In this document: positions 46,620 through 58,747 of the stretch, piece after piece | How positions within the stretch are numbered: the stretch's first letter is position 1 | Layout of the letters: each line of letters begins with the position of its first letter | Assembly (NCBI GenBank): GCA_012656075.1 | Contig: JAAKBF010000027.1 | Span: 434,001-498,000 of the forward strand | Direction of reading: 5' to 3' | Source: Phytophthora hibernalis | Taxonomy: Eukaryota; Oomycota; Peronosporomycetes; Peronosporales; Peronosporaceae | DNA: 64,000 nucleotides | Program-made: the position numbers and the translations under genes | The notes under the pieces: model-generated | Seen by the model: only the letters and a program-made list of their open reading frames with translations | Told to the model about the DNA's origin: nothing | The model's database searches: none

Positions 46620-46890
46620 CGGCACACAAACTGAGGCATGGCTTGCAATGAAATCCAGAGCTGGTTCCAGTAAAACATAAAATGTTGGCTTTCGTATGTA
46701 TATGTCTTCGTTAGCATCTATCATCGCTGTTTTTGTGCGATAAAAGTCTCGTCAGCACAAGCCAGTTATCTTAGACGCTGCAACAGAGAGTGTTTTACAA
46801 ATTGCAAGTTCTCTCCACGGTCTGAAGCAAAGACTTACGCTTCAAAGACAGATCTCATGACAGAATTTAAAAGAAGGATCCCAAAATTGA

Positions 46891-47030
46891 GTTGATATTA
46901 ATAGTATCGATGCTCAAGTATCGATTCGATACTTTTCGTGTGAATATGAATCGATGTTGATGTTAATAGTATCGATGCTCAAGTATCGATTCGATACTTT
47001 TCGTGTGGATATGAATCCATGTTGATGTTA
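46891..47030. repeat. 65-bp tandem duplication at the 3' end of the giant gene
   Basis: Units 46891-46955 and 46956-47020 differ at only a few positions, and an 11-bp third start follows. Each unit contains the palindrome-rich string AGTATCGATGCTCAAGTATCGATTCGATAC. The stop codon of the giant minus-strand gene (46963-46965) lies inside the repeat, so its last codons are repeat-derived. Confidence 0.8.
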
Positions 47031-50000
47031 AGCGTGCCCAAGGTCTTCTCCTCCTAGACAAGTGCTTCATCTGCACGTTGTTTAGCAAGAGCTGCGGAGA
47101 TTTGAGTTCTGCCGTGCGCTGAAGCTCATCGAAAAGTCCTTTAGGAGCAGTCAAGAGCTGTCGGCGCATATCTGCTACCGCTTTGGGGTACATTTCCAAC
47201 CACGCCAATGCCAACCCACGATAGTCTCCGGCATCAGTAGTAGCTCTTTGTCCACGGAAGAATTGGACGTAGATGGCTTTAGCTTTATCCTGTCGACGCT
47301 GAGTGATGGTGGCACTATCTAATGGGATTAAAGGAGAACTTCCAATTGCTCGATAGCCTTCCACCGCACTCCAGAACTTCTTGTTCACCTCAATCTCTTT
47401 GTGCTCTGGTTTACGAGTAGAACTAACTCGCAACGCCAAGTGACTCAAAGGTGAGGGCTCGGCTAAAAGTGAGAGCTGACAAGAAACTTTCCTGACTGTT
47501 GGGCCAGCTAGAAGGACGCTATCACCTTGTTGGGTTTGTCTTTCCGTGGCAACAGGTAGAGGGTATGACCGGGGATACAAAACCGAGTAGGCATCGTGGA
47601 CACTGGCTGAAAGTGGCTCGGAGACAAATTCCTGCCAAACCCTCTCTTTCTCAACCTTCGATAATGGTGCCATTCCTTCGCACCCCGTGGACTCCAGTAA
47701 TTCCTCGACAGTTTTCGTCTTTGGGGTCATCCGTGCTCCTTGCAGAGTAAAACTTGCAGGAGATGAAGGCAGAGGTTCGACTGGCGCACGGCCTCGACTT
47801 TGACGATCTGGTACACCAGAAGTCCGTGCCGTTCCAGGCAGTTTGAAAGGAAGCGAAATTTGCTGTTGGTCACGCTTGATACTGTCGATCTTACTTGACT
47901 TGCTCAAGGTGTTCACCAACCCCACACCATCCAAATGCAATGGAGACGAAGTATCCGTGTGCGTCTCGACGTCTACTATGCCTTCAAGCTTCACAAAAGG
48001 TTTAGGAGATGGTGCTGGGGTTTCTTACAAGATAACTCTGCCACGGGCAAGTCGATCACAATCTCCGGTGGCTCCACAACTTCCTCTTCTCGCTTTGCAG
48101 GTTGAGTGACAACCCTCACTTTTATTGAAGGTGTGAGTCGCAACGAGTCTGGATAATTGCTGTTGACATCATCTATCGTACGAGTCTGCATAGTATTTTG
48201 TGCTTCTTTCGGGTACTGCTTGATTTTATCAACGGTACCTGGCGTGTTGCTTCTGTGGATCATTCGCTTCTGCTTTTTCGCCATGGTAAGCGATTTCCCA
48301 TGAAGAGTGAAAATTACTTCGTTCGCATTCTCAGATGGCGGTTCTAACAATTGCTCAGAGCTGTCCCTCACAAAACGCGTCACCAGAAGGTCATCATGAT
48401 CTCCACTACGAGTCTCTGCCTTTGCCAGGCGAAGGCTGCCAACTCGTGGCACAAGTGACTCCTTCTCCCAGTTGATTGAGTTTCGTTGGACAGCGGAGAC
48501 AGGTCGTGACTGAGTGCCAGTAACCACTTGCAGTGGAAAAGCTTCAAGAGCTGTCGCGTCCTCCCATTTGATCAATGTGTTGACAGAGTTGGTGAGTGGG
48601 TCACTTTGCAGCGGACGAATTACCCCGTCGGGAGTCAGTAGCGGTCTAGACTGCGTCTCTGACGTACTGATCTGAACAACAGGCGATTGAATCATTGGCT
48701 CGGGTACGTCGACTGCCAGCTCCTCCGGTTTCTCATTTTCATGGGCTCCCATCAATTCTTCCTCCTCGTTCAGATTGCTCTTTACCTCCATAATATCTTC
48801 TTCCTCTTTCACCTCTTTCACTTGATCTTGAGAAATCGAAACAATGTTATCATCTTTCTGGCGAACGGTTGCAGGCTCTGTGGGTAGTGTAATCGCGGAA
48901 CTTGGCCGACTTCGTGTGTTAATATGAACCACTGGTACGATATATTCCTCAGGGACCCCCTTACCACTTTGAGTGTCTTTTACATATCCTTCACGCGCAC
49001 TCAAGGGGGAGGCATCAGGTTTCAGTGGTAGCTCTGTTTCAGTGTTCACAGGTGATGTCGAGATAGATTTGGTGTCTGGTGAAAGGTACGACATTGACGA
49101 TGCACGAGCAAGAAGGCGGCGATTTCCCTTGATCGAATCATGTCGCTTACCCTCCTCCTTTTCGTTAATTGGGCTCGAGTTTTCAGATTGTAAGGGGCTG
49201 CCTGAATCCTTCCTTTGCAGTACCAACCCAAGTTGAGATTCTTGGACGTCTTCCAGTGGCAGTGGCACATCTAGAGGGGCTTGCAAGATCACTCCTTGAT
49301 GACGACTTCCGGGTCGTAGTTTCTCCCTGGACGTGCTTAATCTATGGGCGTGGGCCAACACTTCCTTGATACTCAAGGCAGAACCATCCGCAAGTTTCAC
49401 TCCTCCACGTTTCCACATCGCTTCAGTGATAGCTGTATCTTGCGGTTGTTTCTGTAGCGGTGCGAAATGGTTCGATGAGACATTGTCTGGTTCGTGCTCG
49501 TCTTCCAACCATGATACATCTCCAGTAACAAAGTTTCCAAAGTGAAGCCCGGTGCCATGGATAACTGGTAACATGTCGCTTTGTGTTGAATCCATGCTGT
49601 CATCACTATCACTATCGCTGTTATGCTGAAGACGACGGTGCATTATCGCACGTTGGAGCTCCTCTTTCTTTCGGTTGCGAGGAATTTCTGTCGTATCAAG
49701 TACTGGTACGCTCTCCGTTGGTGTTGAAGTTGGAATCGAGTTAATGTCCACAAGGTGATTAGGAGGCACTTCGAGTTCACCGGTGATCGGGTTTCGTTCT
49801 GAAAGTATGGACACCGTTTCTACCTTCTTGGTACTAAGGCGTTCACGCTCAACCTCTTGAGCTGCCTGACGTTCTTCTTTGAATAGCAATGCAGCACTTG
49901 CTGCATATGTTGCGTTCATGGCTTCTCCATCCGGGTCTAGCATGTCCACTATTGAGCATCCGCGGTGATACGTCTCGAGGACTCGTCTTGTATTCTTGAT

Positions 50001-53000
50001 ACTACTGCGCCGTCGTGGCAATCCATCGCTAATTAGAGCTCCTGTGGGGCTAAGGAGATGCGCAATCTTGACACTATTCCTCTCGTTTGAGTTCAAAAGT
50101 TCTGTTGTCGGAGCTTGTTCAGTGTCACTTCCTTCACTGCCGTTTTCGCTTTCTTCGGTATTAGCTTTCTGCATTACTATCATGTTCTCTGCGAGCCAAC
50201 AGCAGCACGAGCGAAACAAGTTCAATACGAAAAGAATGTGAACTTTACTGACTGCCTCCTTTTGCAGCGGGTGAAGTGCCGCAGGAAGGTCTTCCGTTTC
50301 CAACTCTTGGGTACTGTCCACATTATTCTTCACACCAGCGTGAGCCTCCTCCAGTACGACTCTTGTCTGAAACATGGCCGAATACCTAGCCATCTCCTTT
50401 TTCAAGAATGCCTTGCGCTCTTCGATTGTCATTACGGCAACAAATGGTGGTAGCACACCTAAAAATCGAGATGTATCACCCAAACCTTGATCCGACGGTG
50501 GACTTTCGTTCTGCAGCACCAGCTTTGCGTGATCTAAACGTGAAACCACAGCTTGGACATCACTGAGCTTAAGCAAAGTCATGGCCATTCGTAAATGTGC
50601 ATGCTCCAGAGCCATTCGCGTCGTAGTAATGTGCTCCACGCGCCTCGCAGTTGCAAGCAAGGCCTCCCGATACTCCTTTTCACTTTCCTCGATCTGGTCT
50701 TGGACCCGTTTGATCTTCTTTTCAGTTTTTCGTAGTTTGCGCTTCGTACGAATAATGAGCGGGTCAATCTCCACCGCAAGCGCTTCTTGTTGAATATTAA
50801 TTCCGTTCGTGCTCTCGTGGCAATCCCTTAAGTTGAACTCCTCGAACTCCTCAAAATCTAACATAAATATCTCTCTCCTGAAGAAGAGGTCAGCGTCCGC
50901 GTCATCCGAAAAGAGTCGTAGCATTCCGACCTCACAGTTTGCAGCCGAATCATTTGAGTGAGAGAAAAGTGCTCTCCACGCTTTCTCAGTTCGCTGAATT
51001 CGCTGATACAGCGTCCACAGCTCATCTTCAGTCGTTGCGCAGTCCTTTTCAAGTTGACGGGCTTGTAAAAGCACATCATCCACACCAAATTCTAGAGAGA
51101 AGAGCAGCCCGACAAAACTTGGTATGAGCTCTTGTTCACAAGCCTCTGTATCAAGTGTTGCTGCCAAAATATAGCGAGCATAAGCTTCGTAGTTCCCCAT
51201 CTCACTAGCTAGCACTCCTTTGATCCGAGAACGCTCCCCCATGCCGAAAAACGTCGTTCACGAGCTTTTGGGTCTTCCAGAAGCTTTTGAGAAAGATCAT
51301 TATAAAGCAAGTCGTGGCGCGATACACACACGCGCGTTTTGAGAGCGTTTAAGAATCCACGAGAACATAACACAGCAGACACGAACGTCGACTCAGGGAA
51401 AACCGAATGTACTTCTGCCGTAACCACAGTTCGTCACGTAGCGTACTATGCCACTGGCCGGTTCTCACATCAGCAGGAATACGAAGCCCAGCCCTCCACT
51501 CTCTCGCCATAAGCGTCACCATACACCATAGCAAACGACCATCGTTCTCAGCGTTTTCTTGTACAACTTCACTGTTCAGGGAATTCCGCGAGTGGAAAGC
51601 GAAAATGCCTTTATCTAGCAGGAGGCGCGAGTCTGAGTCAGGAGATAGCTGAATCGACGAGAGTCCGTGTCGATTCACGCGCTTCAGTGTTGCTGCTCCC
51701 TCGCTCAGAAGCAAAGTTAAAATATCCATACGTCTCTCGGACTCGTCGATCTGTGCTGCTACATGGAGTGCTGTATTTCCTGTTGAAACATCTACAGCAT
51801 TTACCAGGTGTCGAGCCTGTATAATGGCATTACGGACCTCCACAACGCTATCACGTACCAATACACCGTGGAAGTGTCGAACGGCATCACCCGATGTATA
51901 TAGCAGCACCTCTTCTTTGCTTTGGTTTGAAAGCCGCATGGCATTACTGTCACCGTTCATGCGACTTGGCAATCCTCCAAAAATTGCGCCTGCATCCGAG
52001 AAGCTGCCGTAGAACATCATAGGAAAGAAGACTGAGAGTTCTCGATAGGCATCCCACGCATCAAGCCGCAAACGGTCTTCCAAGAAGCCATCGACACGAT
52101 CCCATTTTGCCGCCTTCCACGCGTCGAAGACCCCTAGAAGAAGAGTTTTCCGCTGTAGACGCGTGCAAAGTGACCGAAGCGTGAGGAACAACTTACGCTT
52201 ACGAACGAAATGCGTCCAGGCCTGGAAGGTCTTCCAGAGAAGTAGTGAGTCCCGTTCATCTCGCCATATATCAAGCGTACGATGCAACCGCGAGCGCCAT
52301 GCCTGACTGTTTTCCAGCCGGGACAGATTGAGTTCTCGTTTAAAGCACGCGTGAAGCTCGACACGTTTCCAACTTTTCCATGCACGGCGCGCCAGAAATT
52401 CTCGATGGCGTTCGCGAAGAGCTTCTTTGAGCGGACGGAGCTTCCGTTTTGCGCAAGCGTAGCGGTGAAAGTGTAGTAGAACACCACGAGTGAGCTTTTC
52501 TCTGATGCACTGTCGGCAATCGCTTCCCGCCACTCAAGCAGTGCTTTGCGCCGAAGTTTCCCCAAATAATGATCAGAAGCAAGAGTTAGAACGTGCCGTT
52601 CACGAATTGTTCGACGTGCAAACGCGTGTAGTCTGAGGAAAAATCGTCGTAAACGTGCACCTGGGGCCTTAGCTGCAGCCTTGACGCACCGAACTTGGCG
52701 TTCCTGGTAGTTGTGCAACCAGATATCCCAGTGCGGATTCGATTGTGCAAAATGGGGAAGCGGCAAACCGAGGCGTCTGCACCGATTGAAGCTTGCCCAG
52801 CGAGCCCAAATGTCAAACACTGACAGCATTATTTCTGCGGGCCAACGCTGGCGAGTTCCGAAGGCCATTCGAACAGCACGCTTAAGACAAAGCTGAGCGT
52901 TGAGGCCTACTCGTTTGTTAGCTTCATGAACTCGTTTCCAGAGACGGAAAATGTGCTGAACGACTTTCTTGCTAACTTCTTCACGGGCTGCTACATGCTG

Positions 53001-54421
53001 AGCACGCAGCTGGTGTACTCGATTGCGTCCTTTGTCCGATGCAGACTCCACGTCTCCAAACGCTGAGCTCATAAAGGCGCCAAGGAATGCCGCCTTGCTC
53101 GAAGGTGCTATGTTCTTCTTCTTCGCAGCTTCAGCAGCTTTTGCCGCTATACGTTTGGCTCTCTCATCTTCCCAGTCGGAAGTGAAAATGAGGTTGAGTA
53201 CCATTCGCGGTAGCTCGGCTTGGGTTGCAGCTTGTCGAAAGAGATGCAGCTCCATCTCTCGTAGTTGGAGTGATTCAACAACGTCGATATGCCACGCACT
53301 GAAGTACTTTCGCAGAAGCGAGCGCTGGGCTCGGTTGCCTACGCGGTAAGTCATAACCCAAATTTCAAAGACTGCACGCCGGTGCCGAGCTCGTCTCTGT
53401 CTCCAAGGAAGATATCTCCGCCGTCGCATGTACATTCTCCATATTGCCTGCAGTTTTACAGCCGCATAGCCTTGCTTGGCCACTTTTCGATGGCACAATA
53501 GGTATTGCTCAACCTCAGCATCATCCAGCGCATCCTCAGCATCCTCACTGTCAACACGAAGTCGAGATATTGGGCGAAGTGTCTGCAAAGACGCCGACGC
53601 TCGGAGCTTTGGTTCGCTGCTCACTTCGTGATGAGACGGCAAATTAGCAACGCTCTTAGCTGCTTTCAAGTTACTGTGTGCTGGACCTAACGGGGCCAGA
53701 AGCATATTTCCTCTTACAATACGTCGTCGTTGTCTTGATAGTCCTGCTCGGGTCTTTGCGCGCGTTGGCACGGGATCCGTCAACTGCTCCAGATACTCCA
53801 ACTTGGTCGTAAAAGCTGCCATTTTTCGCTGCAGAACAGCTTCCAGCGCCTCGCGGTCCTCTTCATCCTTAAGAGCAGCCGCCTCCTTGGACAGTAGAGG
53901 CTTCCCCACTTTTTACGCGTTGAAGGTTCGTGGTTGCTCTGGTTCATGGCTGCAACAAAAACTGGTTGAACCTCATCTGCGGGCCCTGAAGTTGCTGGGA
54001 CGTACCATTCTTTCAGTGTCCGCATTCGATCCCGACTCCGTTTCTGTGATCGCCGCTCGATGCGCCGCAATTCATTGGGATCCGTCAACCAAGTCTCCAT
54101 TTCTCGACGACGCGCTTGTCGTTCTGCTTCTCGCGCTGCTTTGCGTCTCAATTCAGCTGAAAACAATTCCTGCCGATCCGCTTTCTCTTTATCGCGCTTG
54201 GCTTTCTCCGCGCGTTTGTGCTTGGCCGCTTTGCGTTCTTGAAACTTACGTTCATAGTTGGAGAGGTAGTCGGAGCGAGTTGAAGCGCTGTCGGTCGAAA
54301 GTCGACTGGTTTGAGAATTGGAGAACGAGAAAGACAGTGAAGCACGACCAGTAGCGCTGTCGTCGTCGAGTCGACTGGACGTGATGCTTCCTTCCGAGTG
54401 CTCACTGCGAACAGTGTCCAT
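46963..54421 (-). CDS. Giant IQ / Trp-repeat / ankyrin / RGS-like protein (about 2,480 aa)
   Basis: One intronless minus-strand reading. Residues 1-300 are charged and coiled. An IQ calmodulin-binding motif is near 320 (VKLQAIWRMYMRRRR). Then come many Phe/Leu-x-x-W spaced segments (about 330-800; for example FRLWKRV, LFDIWARW, LLEWREA, AWKSWKRV), resembling Sfi1-type centrin-binding repeats. Two ankyrin repeats follow near 890 (NTALHVAAQ, LLSEGA), then long coiled and disordered stretches. A C-terminal RGS-like domain lies at about 2345-2450 (KFWSAVEGYRAI, KAKAIYVQFF, LFDELQ). Five one-base losses split the frame: T run 53910-53914, near 52505, near 51395, A run 51247-51251 and G run 48017-48020. 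The neighbouring text fits a single protein at each place. A basal-body or axoneme role is inference from the repeats. It is divergent from the gene at 54660 and convergent with the SDR gene. Confidence 0.78.
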
Positions 54422-54659
54422 TGTTGTCTATTCACTACGCGTCCCTCTGCACAAACGCAACGTTTAACTTGTCGAAACCTGTGACGTGTGAAAAAGGCAA
54501 CGTTGCGTCTCGAAATGACAGCTCCAACCTTTCTTCCAGAATATGACACCCTCTCTTGTGTCATGCCATCCCGCAGGACTGTCTCCTTTTCCTCAGCTTC
54601 CTCAGACTCGAAAAAGCAACGGACACCACAGGCAGTTAGTAAACACGCTTCGGTATCAG

Positions 54660-56038
54660 ATGCAGGTGGCCACGCCCACGCCCGCACCGTGGAGCGCCGA
54701 CGATCAGGCGCTGCTGGACATTCTGCTACTGCCCGACGACGTCAAGATGGAAGATGAGTCGCTGCCGACGCAGCAGACTCAGATCCAGACTCAGACAGGG
54801 AAGCTCTCGGCCCTGGAGCGTCGCGCCAGACACCGCGAAGTGGTCAAGCGCGCCTACCACCGCAACAAGGCGGCGCTCAAGGGTCTGCGGGACACGGTGC
54901 AGCAGCTGGAGACGCGACTGCAGAGGCTCTCGCTCGCTCAGGCCACGCCCACGCCGCCCAGCGACGTCCAGAGACGCTACGCGCTGCTCACGACCGAGCA
55001 GGAGTCGCTGGGCGACGAGGCGGCCAGACTACGGCTGCTGCTGAGCTACCGCCAGCAGTTCGCGTCCAACATGGCGACGCTGGCCCAGAGCGCGGCCTCC
55101 ATCGCGTCCGACGACTCCGACGCGTCCGACACGGACTCAGACACAGCCACGGCCTCCTCCACAGCCTCGTCGCCCTCGGCTTCACCTGCTGACGCGCCGC
55201 TGGCAGAGTGCGACATGTCGCCGCTTGGTGACGCGCACAAGACCAAGAACGCGTTCTACAACGAGCCGCGCCCCACATTCGTGGGCCCCACTATCACAGG
55301 AAGACACCGCTGGCTGTGGCAATGAGGAAGCAGCTCGGCTACCAGCCTCTGAGCTTCACAGACGCCACAGCACTCGTGAACGACATGTACAGGTCCATCC
55401 TGGCCTTCTCGCTCAGCGGTAGAGCCATCAGCTCGGGCGCGAGCGTCCTGGGCTGGGAGGACAAGCGGTTACTGGACGGCACCGGGCTTAAGTTTTCGCT
55501 GCGCAAGCGGTTCGTGGGACAGAACGCGCTGCAGCTCATGACGAACACCTGGCAGTGCTTCTCGGACCCCGAGTGCACCGAGACCAAGTTTCGAGGCCTC
55601 ATGACGCTGCGCATCCTGCAGCGCGTGAACGACGACACGATCGTGGCGCTGCGCGAGTCGAGCAGCGAGGATGGCTCCAAGCTCTACCGATGCGTGTATT
55701 TATTGTTCCGCGTGCGCACGCGCAAGGGTTTCCTCATCTGCGTGCAGTCGGTGGCGCCCGAACGCCTGACGGACCCGGCGCTAAGCTCCATCAGTCGAGA
55801 AGGCAAGCCCGTGCAGTGGACGGAACTGTCGGGCTGGTTCGTTTTCGATCCGACGTTGGAAGGAGAAGGCGACGGGCAGTTTTACCAGGAGAGCGCACAG
55901 GTCGAGTACGGTGGCTGCATGGACTACGGCGACCACGAGTCAGTAGCAACGCTCGCCATGAACACGTTGTCCATCGTATTCAAGTGGGAAAGCATGATGG
56001 TCGCCCCCATTTTCAGTCTGCCGCCGTCGTCATGGTGA
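54660..56038 (+). CDS. bZIP-like / START-like domain protein
   Basis: About 460 residues from the ATG at 54660 (MQVATPTPAP); an upstream in-frame ATG at 54543 is possible. An N-terminal acidic segment is followed by a basic region (ERRARHREVVKRAYHRNKAA) running into a leucine-spaced helix (LKGLRDTVQQLETRLQRL). The Asn and Cys/Ser usually conserved in bZIP basic regions are replaced. Such variants are described as typical of oomycetes. A Ser/Asp-rich linker leads to a START-like C-terminal domain (YHRKTPL at its start, VLGWEDKR, TLRILQRVNDDTIVALRE, LYRCVYLLFRVRT) ending in FKWESMMVAPIFSLP. One break, in a C run at about 55286-55289, equals one lost base. It is divergent from the giant gene (238 bp between starts). 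Confidence 0.8.
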
Positions 56039-56311
56039 CCGACCGGCCGGCGATTTCATTTAACTTAGGCCAGATCAGTCCCAGATCGACACAGCGAAAC
56101 GGAGAAAGAAAGACGCAACGATGGATGTACAAGTCGAGTCAGTGTGAGCGCAGTGCTGTTGCCGACCAGACGTCGCGAGGTGTGTGCTGGGTTCGATGTG
56201 TATTATGCTATATAATCAAGTGTCCGCCGCTGCTTGTCGTATAGAGCACGCAGGCGAGGCATTACCGTGATTAACGTGTTCGAGTGCGTTTGTTGGATAT
56301 GGTAGCAGCCC

Positions 56312-56689
56312 TCAGTCGTAACGTGAGCCACCGCTGGTTGAACCTGGACGCCGTGTAATGCCCAGTGACGTGAGAATGAGGTCGGTGGCGGCCGCTTGGC
56401 TGGCAAGGAGTCGTTTTACGTCCTCCAGCTCCTTGGCTGCAGTCTGCTCCACAGCCACTAGCCGTTCCTCAAAAGCCTGGGTCGCCGTTGCGAACCGTTC
56501 CGCTACGCGCACAGCTTCTTGCTGGGCTTGCTCTCGAAGCGACAGCTCTCGTCGCTGAGCGTCGATGATCGAAACCAGCGTTGCCCGCTCACTGCGAAAG
56601 CTCGACAACATTGTCACTAGGTTTTGATCATTCGAACCGGCAAAAACTGACAAGAACGCACCTTTCCCACGCTTCTTCCGTACCAGCAT
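56312..56689 (-). CDS. Small coiled-coil protein of unknown function
   Basis: A 125-residue frame from the ATG at 56689. After a basic start (MLVRKKRGKG) it is almost entirely helical and charged with heptad-like spacing (EQAQQEAVRVAERFATATQAF, then EERLVAVEQTAAKELEDVKR). The composition is unlike chance frames and no domain is recognised. The frame is open a little upstream of the ATG, so it could be the last exon of a larger gene; the small five-exon gene that ends 55 bp upstream has its own stop codon. Confidence 0.5.
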   Translation of the reverse strand: MLVRKKRGKGAFLSVFAGSNDQNLVTMLSSFRSERATLVSIIDAQRRELSLREQAQQEAVRVAERFATATQAFEERLVAVEQTAAKELEDVKRLLASQAAATDLILTSLGITRRPGSTSGGSRYD

Positions 56690-56743
56690 GACAAGTCGCG
56701 TGTAAACATCGAGGTGACTTGCTGGAGCCTCGTAGCGTGGGCG

Positions 56744-57467
56744 TTAGGTCTTGGTCTTGGCTTTGGCGATGGTATTCTGCTTCAACTGCTGAATATCGTC
56801 CACCGCAATGTACTCGCGTGTTGGCGATTCGATCGTGCTTTGCCGCGGTTTCTGCAGCGCAGCAACCCCATCAGCACTACGAAGCAGCAGTTAACCTCCT
56901 CCCGACTCACCCAGTTAGTTGTGCTGAGTGCAAAAGGCTCGAACGTCGTGACCTTGTTAAAGTCCTTCCCCTGTGGCACGCCGCCCAGCCTGCACCCTCG
57001 CCCACCATTAACCCTCCGACAGCACCAAGTCAATTCAAGAGCCTACACACTTCTGCTGCGCTTCAAACACTTGCTCTCGAGCTTTTTCCTGCCGAGCCAA
57101 GTGCATCTGGATGGAGCTTTCCTGCGACTCGGTCGGGTGTAGCAGCGCCGCCTCCGTCTCAGCGGTCGAGTGCTCCCGTTCCTCCTCCTCATACTCCACC
57201 ACACGCAACCGATTCGTCTACCAACAGCAGACACCATCAATCACCAAGTAACAACCACCTCTCCACAGACCAAGTACTTTGGGGGAGAAGGTGCACTGCT
57301 GCTCCTGCTGCGCGCGCAGCTCCTGCGACTTGCTGGCCAGCTACAGTAACACCATCAGATGCTACAACACATCTCTATTATCACTGCACTAACGGCACCT
57401 TGCGCTGGCCGTGCAGCTTCCAGGCCAACTGCTTGTCGTACACGTTGCTGTCGATGGCTGTGGGCAT
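56744..57467 (-). CDS. Five-exon small coiled-coil protein with TPX2-like PFxLST motif
   Basis: Exons 57467-57399, 57340-57278, 57217-57047, 56970-56911 and 56851-56744 are joined by GT-AG introns of 58-76 bp (57398-57341, 57277-57218, 57046-56971, 56910-56852). They give a 156-residue protein with every junction in phase. Exon 2 ends in CTFSPK and exon 3 opens TNRL, the CTF-P-TN pattern seen in flagellar and microtubule-associated proteins. Exon 3 is a Glu/Gln-rich helix, and exon 4 carries TFEPFALST, resembling the PF-L-T motif of TPX2 repeats. The acceptor of intron 3 is the least certain; an alternative lies 21 bases upstream. The microtubule link is inference from motifs. Its start is 115 bp from the divergent gene at 57583. 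Confidence 0.7.
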
Positions 57468-57582
57468 GGCGAAATGGCTACACAAAGGCAAGTGTCGCTT
57501 CGCACCTTGAAGTCGCTTCACCACACCATCCCTACATTGCTCTCTTACCACACAACCTTCACACCACCTCCTCTCAATACAA

Positions 57583-58747
57583 ATGTCAAATGAATGTCAG
57601 TTGCCGATGCTGCCGACACTGAGCGACGTAGAGCGGCGCCTTGTGCAGCTGAATGCGTCGCCCGCGGCCGCCCCCGCTTGGCCCAGGCGGAGCTGCGGCG
57701 CCTCAAGCACTGCGAGACCGTGCGCCAGTCGCGTGTGCGCAAGAAGAACGAGCGCAAGAGTCTGCGCAGCGTGCACGAGGAGCTGGAGACGCAGCTGGGA
57801 GCGATGCTGGCCGCCTACCGACGCGCGCACGACTGGACGCAGTTCGACGAGCGGAGGCCGCGCGACGTCCTGCTCAAGAGATTCGCGCACTCGATCTACG
57901 AGGTGCGAGGCCTGCGCGCGGAGAGTGGAGAGCTACGCGACCAGCTGCTACTGACGGACGCACTGCACGAGCAGCTGCAGAGGTTGCAGCAGGACTTCCA
58001 CATCCCCAGACTCATAGGGGCGCGCCTATCTATTGGCACCGTCCACTTCCAGGAACTCAGTGCGGAACAGGCCAGAGTTATCATGGTGGACGCCCACGCA
58101 CAAGCCACGTCCTTCTTCGAGACCATGGGACAGGTACAGGCTGCCGAACAGGAGAAGACCATGGGCTGGACCCAACACCAACGCATCACCAGTGATGGAC
58201 GCGTGCAGTTCAACTTCACAAAGAGGATCGAGACCATTGGAGCTGACGAACTCGTGCACAAGAGCTGGCAGATGTACTGCGACTTCGGACTGTACCACGG
58301 CATCTACGCGTCCGTGCAGAAGCTCGAGATCCTGCAGAGGATCAACGACAATACACTGCTCATACGCAGAGACCTGCAGGAAGGCAGCTCCGCGCCCGTC
58401 TTCCGCACCATTTTCCTGCTCTTCCGCATCCGACTGGTGAATGGATACCTCATTTGCTTCCGGTCCCACAACCCCGCTGTTTGTGTCGAAGATGACGACG
58501 ATCCCAACGTCCAGTGGATGGACATGTTCTACTGGCTTATGATCACGGACCCGCCAGTGGAGGAGCTTGCGCGGGAGTGATTGGCCCTCCGCGACCGCCA
58601 GTGACAGGCTGCGACGTGACATTCGGCGGTAATCTGCTCAATAGCAGGAGTGCCAAACACGCCACGATCTGGAAGTACCAGATCGCTATGGCGCTCCTGC
58701 GATGGGAGAGCAATGCTGCCGCACCACTTTTCGCGCTCTATGGGTAG
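57583..58747 (+). CDS. bZIP-like / START-like domain protein
   Basis: About 388 residues from the ATG at 57583. The N-terminus (MSNECQLPML) is followed by a basic stretch (HCETVRQSRVRKKNERKSL) and a helix (EELETQLGAMLAAYR). A middle segment has LLKRFAHSIYEVRGLR. The START-like region (FFETMGQVQ, KLEILQRINDNTLLIRRD, FLLFRIRLVNGYLICFRS) ends in a helix with ALLRWESNAAAPLFAL. The layout matches the gene at 54660. Two breaks, a C run at 57675-57679 and GGG at about 58574-58576, each equal one lost base. Confidence 0.78.
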
